Source: Epiperipatus broadwayi (taxonomy: Eukaryota > Onychophora > Udeonychophora > Euonychophora > Peripatidae). From it: a stretch of DNA of 64,000 nucleotides. Every line of letters starts with the position of its first letter. Positions within the stretch are counted from its first letter, which is position 1. Positions 35,024-46,060 of the stretch are shown piece by piece. The stretch spans positions 3,348,001 to 3,412,000 of the forward strand of contig JAQFVV010000031.1 of assembly GCA_028023455.1 (NCBI GenBank), given 5' to 3'. The notes beneath the pieces are model-generated. The model made no database searches. It saw nothing but the letters and a program-made list of their open reading frames with translations, and was not told the DNA's origin. Both the position numbers and the translations under genes were made by a program.

Positions 35024-35894
35024 GGTACTGTGGTATTAGAGCTGCGACTTTAATTATTAAATTAATTAGGTTATTAAATTGAAAACATTTTAAAATCTAC
35101 ATTTAAAAAAAAAAACCATTTAATAAAAAAAAATACGAAAAGCATTAATGTGAAGAATAGTTAAAATGCCTGTTTAAATCAAATTGAGTGTGGGTTTGCA
35201 TGTGCATATTCTGCATAATCTATTTTAATACATTGTACAGGCTTACATCTGCATTTATATATGTAATATATGCAGGATTTGAACTCAGACTTTCACACGA
35301 CCTACAACTCTCAGTGCCATCTTATATTGCTGACTCACCTGATCACACACATGTTGAAAAGATAAATTAATCACCAATACACGTATTTTGTGCTAAATCA
35401 GCACTCATTAAAGTATGAAGATTGGTTATCTTAATATAAAACTGAGTACTAATTGTATATATGTGTGGCGATGGTAATGTGAACCAACTGATGAGTGCTG
35501 GTTTAGCACGAAATACGTATATTGGTGATTATTTATCTTTTCAACATGTGTGTGATCAAGTGAGTCAGCAATATAAGATGGCACTGACAGTTGTAGATCG
35601 TGTGAAAGTCTGAGTTCGAATCCCGCATATATTACATGTACAAATGCAGGTGTAAGCCTGTACAAGCTATTAAAATAGATTATGCAGAATATGCACGTGC
35701 AAACACACACTCAGTTTGATATAAACACGCATTTTAACTATTCTTCACAGTAATGCTTTTCGTATTTTTTTTTTGTTAAATTGTTTTTTTTTTTTTACTG
35801 TAGATTTTAAAATATGTTTTTGATTTAATAACCTAATTAATTTAATGATTGAACGATTATAATTCTTCATGTCCAGCTCTAATACCACAGTACC
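35024..35894. mobile_element. family 1 hammerhead-SINE palindrome, 871 bp
   Basis: The arms (35024-about 35405 and about 35495-35894) are inverted copies beginning ggtactgtggtattagagct on one side and ending with its near-complement on the other. The loop is about 90 bp. An 8-bp direct repeat aaaacaaa (35016-35023 and 35895-35902) flanks it, but it is A-rich and so weaker evidence than in other units. The right arm carries an intact hammerhead core (35471-35532), then a tRNA-like stretch with B box gagttcgaatccc (about 35609-35621). The left arm holds the same in mirror image, with a damaged core. The two near-identical frames on opposite strands (35188-35370 +, 35426-35710 -) are products of the palindrome, not genes. 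Confidence 0.82.
35471..35532 (+). ncRNA. hammerhead ribozyme-like motif, family 1, intact core
   Basis: All conserved core positions are present. CUGAUGA at 35488-35494; stem II GUGCUG/UAGCAC (35495-35500 with 35504-35509) and loop GUU; GAAA at 35510-35513. A very short stem III is formed by the self-complementary AUACGUAU, then cleavage triplet AUA ends at 35521. Stem I is ACCAA (35483-35487) with UUGGU (35522-35526), an asymmetric internal loop, and UAAU (35475-35478) with AUUA (35528-35531). This is the type I layout with minimal stem III known from Penelope-like elements and metazoan retrozymes, where cleavage is favoured in dimeric RNA. Compared with 21737-21799 a C-G pair in distal stem I is replaced by U-A. 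Confidence 0.8.
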
Positions 35895-36276
35895 AAAACA
35901 AAATATTACAAGGAATTGTATTATGGCATTAAGAACTTTTGTGTTAATTATGTGTCCAAAAGTTTGTAATAAATACCCCCCCCCCCCCATATATGAGCAC
36001 AGCATTTAGAAATAGTCAATCACTATTTTATCATTAAGGATCATAATTTTTTCACAGCTATTTTTCCTGGGTTAAATCCAGCCTGTTCTAAAGCTTAATT
36101 AGTTTTTAACTATTAGTATAATTCTCATTACTCCTTCAAAACCTTTATTAGGAACATTTAATAATATTTTTGGGCTGTCATACTTTTAACACAGATATGT
36201 AGCATCTTTGGAAGAATTTCTCTAACAATCTTTAGATTTTAAAAATTCTGATCATGGCTGCTGCTACTAGGACCTT

Positions 36277-36379
36277 ATTTATTTATTTATTTTCATATGT
36301 CAAATGCATTGACTGGGAAGCGAACCTGGGCCAGCTGCTTGGAAGGCAACTATACTAATCACTAGGCCACCAACTCTTG
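36277..36379 (-). mobile_element. tRNA-derived SINE with 11-bp target duplications
   Basis: On the minus strand A box tggcctagtgattagtat and B box ggttcgcttccc are well formed, with an anticodon-loop-like cttccaag (tRNA-Gly-like). The tail is an (AAAT)n repeat. The exact direct repeat actaggacctt at 36266-36276 and 36380-36390 marks the insertion. It differs from the SINE at 9950, so two simple tRNA SINE families exist here beside the hammerhead-bearing ones. Confidence 0.88.
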
Positions 36380-36399
36380 ACTAGGACCTTTTTTATTCA

Positions 36400-38470
36400 A
36401 GACAGAAAATAGCAAATTCATTAATTATTTAAAACTGACAATCTTATAGCAGTAACAGTGATTCCACATCCAGTTTGCCTTTTGTTTAAGTATAACCAAG
36501 TTATTAAGAAGCAATTAAAAGAGATGGTATTAGATGGTGAGATAGTTATTTAGTGGGAGAAAAAAACTAAAATACAATTAGAACAAATAGAATGAAGAGA
36601 AGGGAAAATGAAAAAAAAAAACTACTATGTATTATTATATTGTTAACTACAGAAGGAAGAGAAAATGAAGTTAGAGAAAAACTTTTTTTAAAAAATAAGT
36701 TTATAATAAAAAGATTGTGTGATAAAGACTTAGAAAATGAATCCACATTGTTGTACAGAAAAGAAAGATGGTAGATTTAGAAAAGAGAATGAATGAATTA
36801 ACAGTCATCATATTATAAATTGAAGAAATATTAGCAAAATTAAGCAAAAGCTGTAATAAAAATTATAGATAATATTTATGAGGAATAGAGAAATGTGAAG
36901 AGTAAAATGTGAAGGAATGGTAAGAAATATTTGTTATGTAGTTATATAGTAATAGCATCTATAGTGTATAAAAATGTGTAATTTATAGGATCAACAGTCT
37001 GCTGGAAGAACATAAAAATCTTGGGAAGAGAGGAAGGATAGTTTATAGATTTTGTTCAGAAAAATTAGAACTTAATGAAATCATTTTTGAATTTACTGAA
37101 GTAATATATCGGCTGGGGGAGGGGGGTTACTTAATAGCATTCTTACAGAAAAGGCTTGTTATAATGGGTGGATATAGATATATTATGGAAAAATAGAAAT
37201 AGATTTGAATTTGTTAGCTATTATTAAGAATCTTTAAAATAATAATTTTTTTAAATACCAATTAAGATATATAGTTTCAATGCAAAACAGAATTGTCTAT
37301 TGTTACCCATATTATTTATTTTTAAGGGAATTGAAAATTGTGATAGTATACAGATAGGAAGAAATATCAAAATTAAATTTGTAAGAAAGTCTTAAGATAT
37401 TAGTAATTAATGAATCAGATAAAATGGGAAATTGGGGAATATATGTCTTAGGAGAGGTCAAAGAATATAAATATTTTATTAAACATGAAAAGAAATTAAT
37501 TGGGCAACTTTGAATTTAATTATGATATAAAACAAAAATGCCTTAGTATTAGATTAAAAATCTTGCATGTTTCTCATAACAAAACAAGGTGTGCCAAATA
37601 ATTTAGAAAGGATTGATGGTATCTGTCATTATTTTGGGATTGAGAGACTTTATATTAAAACTGAAATTTTTAAATAGAATTCAAAAAGTAGGTAGCTATT
37701 TGATTGATAAATTATGGACAGCAAATGAGATTTTTTCAGGGACAACGGGGTAAATATCTTTCCTAATGAAAAAAATTAAAAAGCAAGTTAAATTATATGA
37801 ATGAAATTAGACTAATAAAAACGGAATTGAATTGGATTATATGAAAAATAAATATAAATGTTTTACAATGTGCAAAATTATTAAATAAATATGTAGAAAA
37901 CTTTAAATTCTTAATTAGAGTGAAGTGAATAAATAAGGTGATCAGAGAAATTTAAGTGGAATTAAGAAAAATAATTTATATATATAAAAATGAAATATAT
38001 AAAAGGAATTCAATGCTAGATAGAAAATACTATTATTTGAAGAAAGGAGAGGAATTTGGTACAAAAGGGCAAAAGTGAAGAATGCAGTTATGATATATAT
38101 ATATATGATGAAAGGAAGAATATAGAATGTCAATTTATGAAATGTAAGATAAACTTTGGGAATAGAATAAGTTATTTGGGAAATAAAAGGATTAAAAAGA
38201 TGTGGAAAAATAAGAGATAGCTATTTTTTTGTTTGTTTAAACTTTTATTAGAATAGGAATATAATGAGAGTATTAAAACTATATAAACCGCTTATTATTA
38301 AAATGGAATATGCAAAAAGGGAATGTGCTAGAGTCAATAAAATGGTGAAATAATTGATTGAAATGAGATAATGAATAGGAAGAAATAGATGATCTTGCAG
38401 TAGTTTGAAAGAATATCAGAGTGAGAATATGGTTATCTTGGCCATCAGAATTTCCAGACATTATGGTGTA
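36400..38470 (+). mobile_element. possible very old LINE fragment
   Basis: Interrupted plus-strand translations give pieces reminiscent of non-LTR RT, such as VKEYKYFIKH near 37455 (compare EYKYLGI) and a LLLPILFIF-like stretch near 37300, in purine-rich sequence that looks like decayed coding DNA. No catalytic motif survives. The call rests on weak resemblance. Confidence 0.3.
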
Positions 38471-40356
38471 TGTATAGAAATTCCTGTTTCAATCTGAGAA
38501 GCTATTCTATATCATTGTGATTTTAAATTTTGGATAGTTGAGAGAGAAATATTATATTTACTCTTAATTTTAAGGAAACATTATATTCTGCTTGCTATTA
38601 TCTTCAAAAGATAATTCAAGTAACAAAGGATTTTATCTACTATACTTTTTATGAAATAAGTCTACAGCTTCATATATTATGCTTAATTTTATTTTTTTTA
38701 AATTAAAGTGAAAACTATATTTTGTATAATTTTGAAAATGTATATATTTTATTACCTTAAGTAGAATGTTCAATTTTTTTAAGTAATTTATTTATCCTTC
38801 TGCTTTCTGCTAAACAAATTTCCCAATTTTTTGGCAGTGATTATTTAAATAATCTTAGGATTTTATAAACAGCTTTTTCATTTTATGTAGTTTATTTTAA
38901 GCACAGATTTAAAAAAAGAAAAAGAAATTTCATAGAGTTTGGCGTAAGTTTCTGATTACTGTATATTAAATTAAAATCGAAATGCTTAAAATAGCTTTGA
39001 AGTTTCAGTTGTCAAAATAACTCTTAGATATGCTACTAGTATACATTATTATGAATTGTGAAACTAATTGTATATTTTAGTTTAAAAAATAAAACTATTT
39101 TACTATAGTGTTTCAAAAAAACATGATTTGTTTAAATGTCTAAAAATAATAATAATTATCATGCTATAAAAGATTGACAGTCTTTTTTATTTTCATTTTA
39201 ATTCACTAGACTCCACTAAAATCTTTTCCGCATATATGTGTTTAGGTGTATCAGTGTTATTAGATAGAGTGGAGAATGGTGGGTGGTGTGAAAGTCTGTG
39301 CTCATATACCCTATATTACATATATATAGACACAGGTATATTACAAGCCTGTGTTTCAGTTATTCTATACTGTATTGAAAATTTTAGGAATAAACAATAA
39401 CTTAATAATAATTATTAGATGCAGATGATAAATGACATCTAATAATTTCATGTAAAAGGAAAAAAATTGTATTTAGTAGATTTTAATTCCAACTAGTATG
39501 AGAATTGTTTGGTTACATTCCACATTTCCAGTTAGTTAAATAATATTAGAAATTAGATCTCAGTATTAATAAAGGTTTCCAATGCAGTTAATAATTGTAT
39601 GGAGTGCACATATTATATATACACTTTGCCTAATTTCTTTAAAAATTAATTTCAGAAGTAAGTTTTGAATTATATAATATAAATTCATCCTGGCTAACTG
39701 TACATATGTCTAATTTTTTTTAAAAAAGTGAAATTTGAAGTAGAATCAGCTAAAATGTGTCATTCTTGATTTAAAATTTTAATATATTTTAGTCCTTTTG
39801 TGATCATTTAACTTTTTTGTGAAATTATAACTAGCTCCTAGCACTTTAGTAAAACTGATTTTTCCCAATAATATCAACAATTGTATAATTAATGGTTTTA
39901 GCACCAATTATTTTTCAGGGAAAGTTAATACTAATATAGCATCAAATACAAGGCATTTATCTTAATGCACAATTAAGGAATGGTTATGAAATTATTTAAT
40001 TACCATTATAATAATCATATTTATTGAATCTTTATGGTATCTGAGTTGAAGATTTAAAAATTCAAGAGTGAGATTTTTATTTTCCTACTGTTTAAGGTTA
40101 GGCCCTACATATGTAATTGCATTATTCTTATTTCTTATCTCTGTCACTATAATTATTCTATATGTATTGTATCTCTTAAACCCCTCCCCCCATAATTGCT
40201 TAAAAATTAGTAATATAAAATGTTTGCTTTAAAAAAAAAAAAAAGGCTTATTGAACATTTCCCAATAGTTTTTCAATAAAAAAAAGAAAATTGTGCCCTA
40301 AATTACATGGAAAAAATAAAACAGGAGAAATTTGTATGGTTATCATATAGCTACTT
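38471..40356. other. AT-rich spacer with one repeat fragment
   Basis: No supported gene. A family 1 fragment lies at about 39225-39365. Confidence 0.45.
39225..39365 (+). mobile_element. family 1 fragment, hammerhead missing
   Basis: From atcttttccgcatatatgtg through gtgtgaaagtctg and acaagcctgtgtttc the segment follows the order of 35535-35665, just downstream of the hammerhead cleavage site. The B box is eroded (tgctcatataccc). The upstream half is absent. Confidence 0.5.
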
Positions 40357-41870
40357 TGCCATCATACCAACTAATATATAATAGTAGTAACTGAAGAAGT
40401 TACTCAAAAATTGCTTCTCGGAGAAACAGTAGAATTAGCACTGAGGGATTAAATATTTATGTTGAGAAAGAAGCTATTAAATTGCTCAAATTAAAAAAAA
40501 ATCTATAAATCTTCCTGCTGATAAAGGCACTGCAGTTCTCCTCAGAGCAGGCCAATACAAAAAGTAACCAAAATCCTTTTTCAACTACAGAAACAAAGCT
40601 ACAAGTGCTATTCTTAAAGCATCATAGAAATTTCACTGATTGCCATTAAGATATTAAACCGTGTTTCATTAAGACCTATTATTAGTTCTGAATGTTCACT
40701 ATAGCAAAATTTGTAAAGATTTCCTCTCGGGGTTGTTTTTGGCATACAAGATAAATACAGTCCTTATTCTTAACACTTTGCGATATTAATCAAGAACATG
40801 TAAATAGAAAGAACTGACACACTGATAAGCTTTCATATGAGAAGTTTATTTGCTAATATACCCTGTAATGGAACATTGTCTAATGTAAGAGAAGATTTAA
40901 TGAGGATAATAGTTTACAAATCAAAACAGTTCTTCCTGTTTATAGTATAACTGAACTCTTAACATTCTGCATAACAGCAACATGCTTTCAATATGACAGA
41001 ATTCTAGCAACAAAATCAAGAGATGATTAGGTATCTATCATTGTCACTCCTGATCAGCAACATGTACATGTAAAAACTTGAAACCATAGTCATAAATATC
41101 TACATCACTTGAAATCTGATTATGCAATCATACATTTATTGTATGGCTATATGTTGAAGCAATCTTCTAAAAATTCTGGACACACATTAATGATATATTC
41201 ATAATTGAATCAGAAATAAAAACATATTCCTAGATGTTCTTGTGAAAGTCTCCCTCAGCAAAATCAAAACTATAATTTACAGAAACACAAAAATTGGAAT
41301 TATATTTTTCACTATGGCTCAGAGCCAAGTTTGTTCAGTAAAAAACTCATGGAAAATGATTATCCTCCAGCTGTCATTAAGAAAATCTTAAGTAGACAAA
41401 AAAAAAAGCATCAAATGAAAAACTAATTATAGTTCTATAATATAACGATACAAATGATATTCAACAAACTAATGTCAGAACAGTTTTTTAAAGCTATAGT
41501 GCACTATGAGGAATCCTAGCCTTTGCAAAACCTACACTTGAAATGCTGAAAAACAAAAATTATGAAAGTAGACATATTGGTAACACTATATGCTCCATTA
41601 AACCAATTAAAAGAGCACAAACTGATAATTAGAGAAGAAATGTGTTTTTAAAATAGATATACCGATGAATTATGTCAATTGGGAAAAGACAAATATAAAT
41701 GTAACAGAATTACGTTTTCGTCTCGTATTAAAGTTTCTAACTTTAACTTTTACTCGACACAACTGTCACGTCAAGAAAGAAGCAAATATAGACTAATTAT
41801 TCAAGTCTATATTCCTGATCGAACACTGAGATTACCAATGTAATATTCCAGTATTATTTTTCCCAATCAG
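40357..41870 (+). mobile_element. Penelope-like element (PLE) remnant, copy 1
   Basis: PLEs encode a telomerase-like reverse transcriptase, many fused to a GIY-YIG endonuclease. Readable pieces are KSINLPADKGTAVLL (40499-40545), matching the ILPADKGxATVVM motif, and DTLISFHMRSLFANIPCNGTL (about 40815), matching LVSFDVVSLFTNVP; its catalytic D is replaced by H. A poorly kept endonuclease region follows near 41575-41640 (RHIGNT). Stops and frameshifts are frequent. The left edge is set where similarity to the second PLE (51395) begins, at gccatcatacc. Confidence 0.75.
41660..41698 (+). repeat. 38-bp repeat, copy 1
   Basis: The motif accgatgaattatgtcaatt and following gggaaaagaca recurs at 43501-43536 with few changes. 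It directly follows the PLE endonuclease remnant, so it may be part of the PLE 3' region. It has a CUGAUGA-like start (CCGAUGA) but no convincing ribozyme fold. Confidence 0.5.
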
Positions 41871-42344
41871 ACGCTCCTTGGCTGCTGGATACTACATTCA
41901 TAAGAATGATTCAAAGAAACAATCCAGCGCTTGAAATATTTATAAAATTTACGAGATTTAATGTTACTGTACTAGAATGACATGTGTACCTTTTACTAGA
42001 ATTAATGTCTACTTAATATTTGATAAGTCTTACGGGTATATCATTCTAATTAGTATGGTGGAGAAAGAAAGACGAGATGTAAAGAGCTATTCATTAATAA
42101 ATACGGTCTAATACAATACACTAAAATACACATTAAAAATATATTTAAGCATAAAATAAGAAATTTTAAAATAATACAATTATATTTAATTTAACCATTC
42201 ACACTAAATAATAATTGTTCTTAATTTATATGTAGGTATTCTAGAGCCTAGAGTCCTTTTCTCCACATATTATTTGTTATAGAAAACTACTAATTATTTG
42301 TTCATTAAGATTGACGTTTTGCAATTGCATTATAATTTCTTTTG
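41871..42344. other. AT-rich spacer
   Basis: Nothing supported beyond the possible PLE 3' flank. Confidence 0.4.
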
Positions 42345-42690
42345 GCCATTTTAAGAAAGTGTGTGCACGCATGATATATTTAAAGTTTAATTACCTAGGT
42401 TTTCTGGACTTGGATGACTAAATGGTTAACCATCATGTGGATTACTCCACTTCTTTTGGAGAGATGGTAGTTCTTGGGATCCGGCTCAGACTCCTTCATG
42501 CCGCTTACTTTTATCGTATTATTTGCGGCTTCAATGACAGGGGAGGAAAACCATCAGGCAGGCGCTATCTCTGCTGTTACTTCATTGGGGAGATGACATT
42601 ACACCCGAGGCAGGCGTGGATCAACTGGCGTCCGTTTGTAGCCCCTTACCCCTGCATTCTCGATGCTTCCAATTCTTAGTACGTTTGGTT
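42345..42690 (+). mobile_element. putative tRNA-derived SINE with GC-rich body
   Basis: An A-box-like tgactaaatggttaac (42415-42430) is followed 53 bp later by a B-box-like ggctcagactcc (42483-42494). A body far richer in G and C than its surroundings runs to about 42680. The open frame 42422-42679 covers exactly this GC-rich block and encodes no family I recognise. I favour a SINE over a gene, but no target duplication was found. Confidence 0.5.
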
Positions 42691-43497
42691 CATATATAAA
42701 AAAAAAGTTCTCAAACTAATCTGTCTTTCAGCTCAGCAGACTCAAGAAGAACTCAAACATGGCTCCTTTCCTTCACAACTTCTTACTTAATTGTCCCAGA
42801 ATCCTTTTCTTATCTTCTTTGATTGTTTCATTGGAATATCATTAAATACATTTCACACCTTTATTTTACTTTCATAAAATACATAAATTTTCTTCTTATT
42901 TTTTTATTTCTTTTTTTATTTACTTCCATAATATTGGTTTTTTTTTTTTTATTTCTCTTTAATAAAATAATTTTCTTATTTATACACTCTTTCTTTCTTT
43001 CACATAGCCATACATATATTTCATGCGTTCACATGTGTAGTTTGAAGAGATGATATTTATCTTTTTTGAAATCTATTTATTTTATTTATAACTGTGACTG
43101 AATTTTACGATTGTTAATTCTACAATCATTAAACCCTTTTTTTTATTTACTTTCCCTTTAAGACTTGATCATCTACTTTGATGATCCTATTTTAATATTC
43201 CCTTAACTTTACTATTCTTAAAATTTTTACTATTCTTAAAATTTTAAAAAGTTGACTTTGGAAGGCGAAAGATAAGAATCTTGGTTGCTTACCTTTCTTC
43301 ACTTTCTTTAATTACTATAATTTTAATTGCATTCCTCAACTACAACCATTTTGATTTTTTAATTGACACTATCTTAAAATAAATTTCTTTTCTTTCCTAC
43401 GTTTATTATCCAATTTCTATGTATTAATTTACATATACAAAACTCACATTTAATATTATGCGATATATATATATGAAATGTACACATGTGTGATCAT
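42691..43497. other. AT-rich spacer
   Basis: No supported gene. The frame at 42823-43053 is a Phe/Leu-rich translation of T-rich DNA. Confidence 0.5.
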
Positions 43498-43500
43498 CAC

Positions 43501-43740
43501 AACCGATGAATTATCTCAATTGGGAAAAGACATATATTGTACAGAGAGAAAAAAGCAAAAGAAAATTTAAAGAATCTGTTCAAAATAATAGTAGCCAATA
43601 ATTCTACAAGTCAACTTATTGAAGGAATTCATAATGTTTGGAACACTCGTTTAATCTTGCTCTTAACGGAGAAATTAGGAAAACTCTTAGATGTGAAATT
43701 TCATCTGTTGTTTTTGATAGAGTAACCTAGTTGTATTCAT
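43501..43740 (+). mobile_element. possible PLE-related 3' fragment with 38-bp repeat copy 2
   Basis: This begins with the 38-bp motif also found at 41660. It is followed by an open frame (43537-43725) containing EGIHNVWNTRLILLLTEKL, which I do not recognise. The shared leader suggests a link to the PLE at 40357; this is inference. Confidence 0.35.
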
Positions 43741-43852
43741 GAATTTAAAAATTCCTTGTTTGATTCTCACGTTAACACTGACATTGGTCAAGTTGCAACA
43801 TACTTATCTATGTTGAATTTTTTGAAAAGTTTAAATAAGATTTGGATTTTTC

Positions 43853-43920
43853 TAAGACATTTAACTATTAATACTAGATAATGGAACTAGTCCAACATAT
43901 AATTACAATCTTTCTGTAAT
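43853..43920 (+). mobile_element. family 3 SINE 3'-end fragment
   Basis: The stretch ttctaagacatttaac, tactagataatgg and actagtccaacatat matches the 3' end of the family 3 SINEs (compare about 13865-13915 and 54880-54920). Confidence 0.55.
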
Positions 43921-44764
43921 AAAGTTTTTCCCTCTTTTTTTTTTTAAAATCCTCATAAAAAATAGATTTTTATCAAGATATGCAATCTTTATCTAAAATG
44001 ACAGTTATTTTAACTTGTAGTTGGATTCCTCTTCATATCAAAATAATTCAATAAAATGTTTATATCTTTAAAAACAATCATTTGAATTTTATTATTATTC
44101 CTAAAGCTGATCAAAATATTTTCTCTATTTTTAATCAGAATGATAATCATTGATTTAATGGAATTAGATTTTTTTTTTGTTCCATATTAAAATCACCACT
44201 ACTATTCACAATTTCAAAGTCCTTCCAGTTTTTAAATGTTTTTATAATTCTTGATTTGCAAATATTACATTTATTCATTTCTTAATAGTATTTAAAACTA
44301 ATATTGGTAATGTGAAAATGAATAATTTAGACTAGTAATGTTTATTTGTTATTATGTTATTATTTTTTATGTTGAATTTTCAAACAAGTTTTAACAAGTC
44401 TTATTTTAATGTACTCGTGCATACTTCAATATATTATTTTGATTACTACACATGCATAACAGTTATTAGAAAGGTTTTACATTCATTGTTATTTTCTTTT
44501 TAGTCTTTATAAACTCTGCTTTATTTTTTTTCTTTTAATTTCTACTTTTTTCCAACATAGTGTTTATAATTCATCTCAGAACTTATCCCATCTAATTTTT
44601 TTCACATGCATATATCCATTTAACTAGCTGAATAAATATTTTAGTAATTTTTTTCAATACTTAAAATATTTCATTTTCCTGATCAGAAACCCTAAAACTT
44701 GCTTTTTAATTTATCAAAATTTCTGCATCATACAACATAGTCATTAAAGTACACCACTTACTCA
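43921..44764. other. AT-rich spacer
   Basis: No supported feature. Confidence 0.5.
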
Positions 44765-45131
44765 TGAGAGTGATATAGTGAAAATTACACTATAGAAATA
44801 TTATTTATTGTATAATATTATTAATATACTTTAATGAAATGATTTGTATTAAAGTTGTGAGGGCAGCACATTTGACACATCATATAAACTGTAGTAATTT
44901 GCTATCTATATATACTGACTAATGATAAAGATATGTGTAAGAGATTGTGATTTGGCCAACTGATGAAAATTGGTTCAGCATAAAATGTGCATCTTTGGAA
45001 TCGTAGATCTTTTTCATATGTCTTTATTCATGTTTATGATGACATCCCTCCACAAGGTGTTAAAAGCAGATAGAAACCAGTCCCTACCTTGAGTGAGAGT
45101 GGTGTAGTGAAAATTACGCTACAGAAATATT
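44765..45131 (+). mobile_element. degenerate family 1 hammerhead-SINE between 38-bp direct repeats
   Basis: Direct repeats at 44765-44802 and 45094-45131 (sharing gtgaaaattac and agaaatatt) enclose a unit of about 290 bp. At 44955-45000 it has CCAA, CUGAUGA (44960-44966), a broken stem II ending CAGCAU, AAAA, a short stem III, AUC and UUUGG: an eroded family 1 hammerhead. It is followed by the family's gatctttttcatatgt segment. No palindrome is evident. Confidence 0.55.
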
Positions 45132-45660
45132 TTGCATTAATGGATAATTTTTAGTCTAATGAATGAGTAATAAAAATTATTAATTACACTTTTGTCATGT
45201 CCTAAAATGAAAAATATTTTTGAATGCTAAATTTAAATTATTGAGTTACATTAGACTAAAAAAAAAAAGATTTTAAGAAATAGTTTAGCCATACATTACC
45301 TTTTTATATGCTTTTATATTAACCCGCCATGTTTATTAATGTTTCTGTCTATGTATACATAATTTCTGTGTATATTTCTATCTGTATGTCCACATTTTTT
45401 TAATTTGCTCCAGCTGAGTTTTTTTTTTTTTTAGTTTTAACCATTTTTTGTTTTTAATGAAAAAAGTTTGATAAGTTAAAAGATTTAATAAATTTTTGTT
45501 CAGGAGTTTTTGAATCATGTCTATGTTATTGTCTTAATCAGTCTTTTTCAAGTTTTGTTATTAAATCATAATTTTTGTCAATTTTTTTTTTTTAGTTTAT
45601 AACCAAAAAGTAAAAAAATAAAATAATATATATATGAAAGTTTTTTTTTAAATAATGATT
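45132..45660. other. AT-rich spacer
   Basis: No supported feature. Long T runs. Confidence 0.5.
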
Positions 45661-45664
45661 TTAT

Positions 45665-46060
45665 GTAAATAATACTAGCTGACTAAAAAGTAGAAAAATA
45701 AAGTAATCCAGCTAAACAGTATACAAAAACTGAATCTCTGCTAGTTTGCCATTCTTGGAAATATCAGCATTTTTAAAAGTCCAGACTTGTTATAAAAAAA
45801 TTGGAAATTGCAGGAATATTGCCTTTTTATAAAAGCATTTAAGGCCTTTTTGATTTTTATGAATTATTTGAGCCTCAAATACCTTAATGACATGACAATA
45901 TTCCTGAAATTTCCAATTGTTTTATAACAGGTCTAAATTTTTAAGATCTTCGATATTTCCAAGAATGGCAAATTAACTGAGATTCAGTTGTTTTTTTTTT
46001 CTAATTTTTAGTCTAATTACTTTATTTTTCTACTTTTTAGTCGACTTGTATTATTTACAT
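45665..46060. repeat. ~400-bp foldback element (MITE-like)
   Basis: The arms run inward from atgtaaataatactagctga (45665) and from its complement ending near 46060. They share ctaaaaagtagaaaaataaa, tgccattcttggaaatat and ttggaaatt-caggaatatt. The centre is near 45860. No tRNA-like boxes or hammerhead core were found, so it is a separate family. Confidence 0.8.

Noticed and set aside
35188-35710. Two similar small proteins on opposite strands (35188-35370 + and 35426-35710 -)
   Set aside because: They are mirror translations of the arms of one palindrome and overlap the tRNA-like and hammerhead sequence.
42422-42679. 85-codon open frame in a GC-rich block
   Set aside because: It coincides with the putative SINE body and contains the A and B boxes' neighbourhood; no protein family recognised and no splice context.
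43501-43536. CCGAUGA-GAAAA pattern in the 38-bp repeat as a hammerhead
   Set aside because: The U at position 4 is C, stem II is at best AAUU/AAUU, and there is no NUH site with a stem I partner.
45665-46060. Foldback element as a hammerhead-SINE dimer
   Set aside because: No CUGANGA/GAAA pair and no A or B box in either arm.
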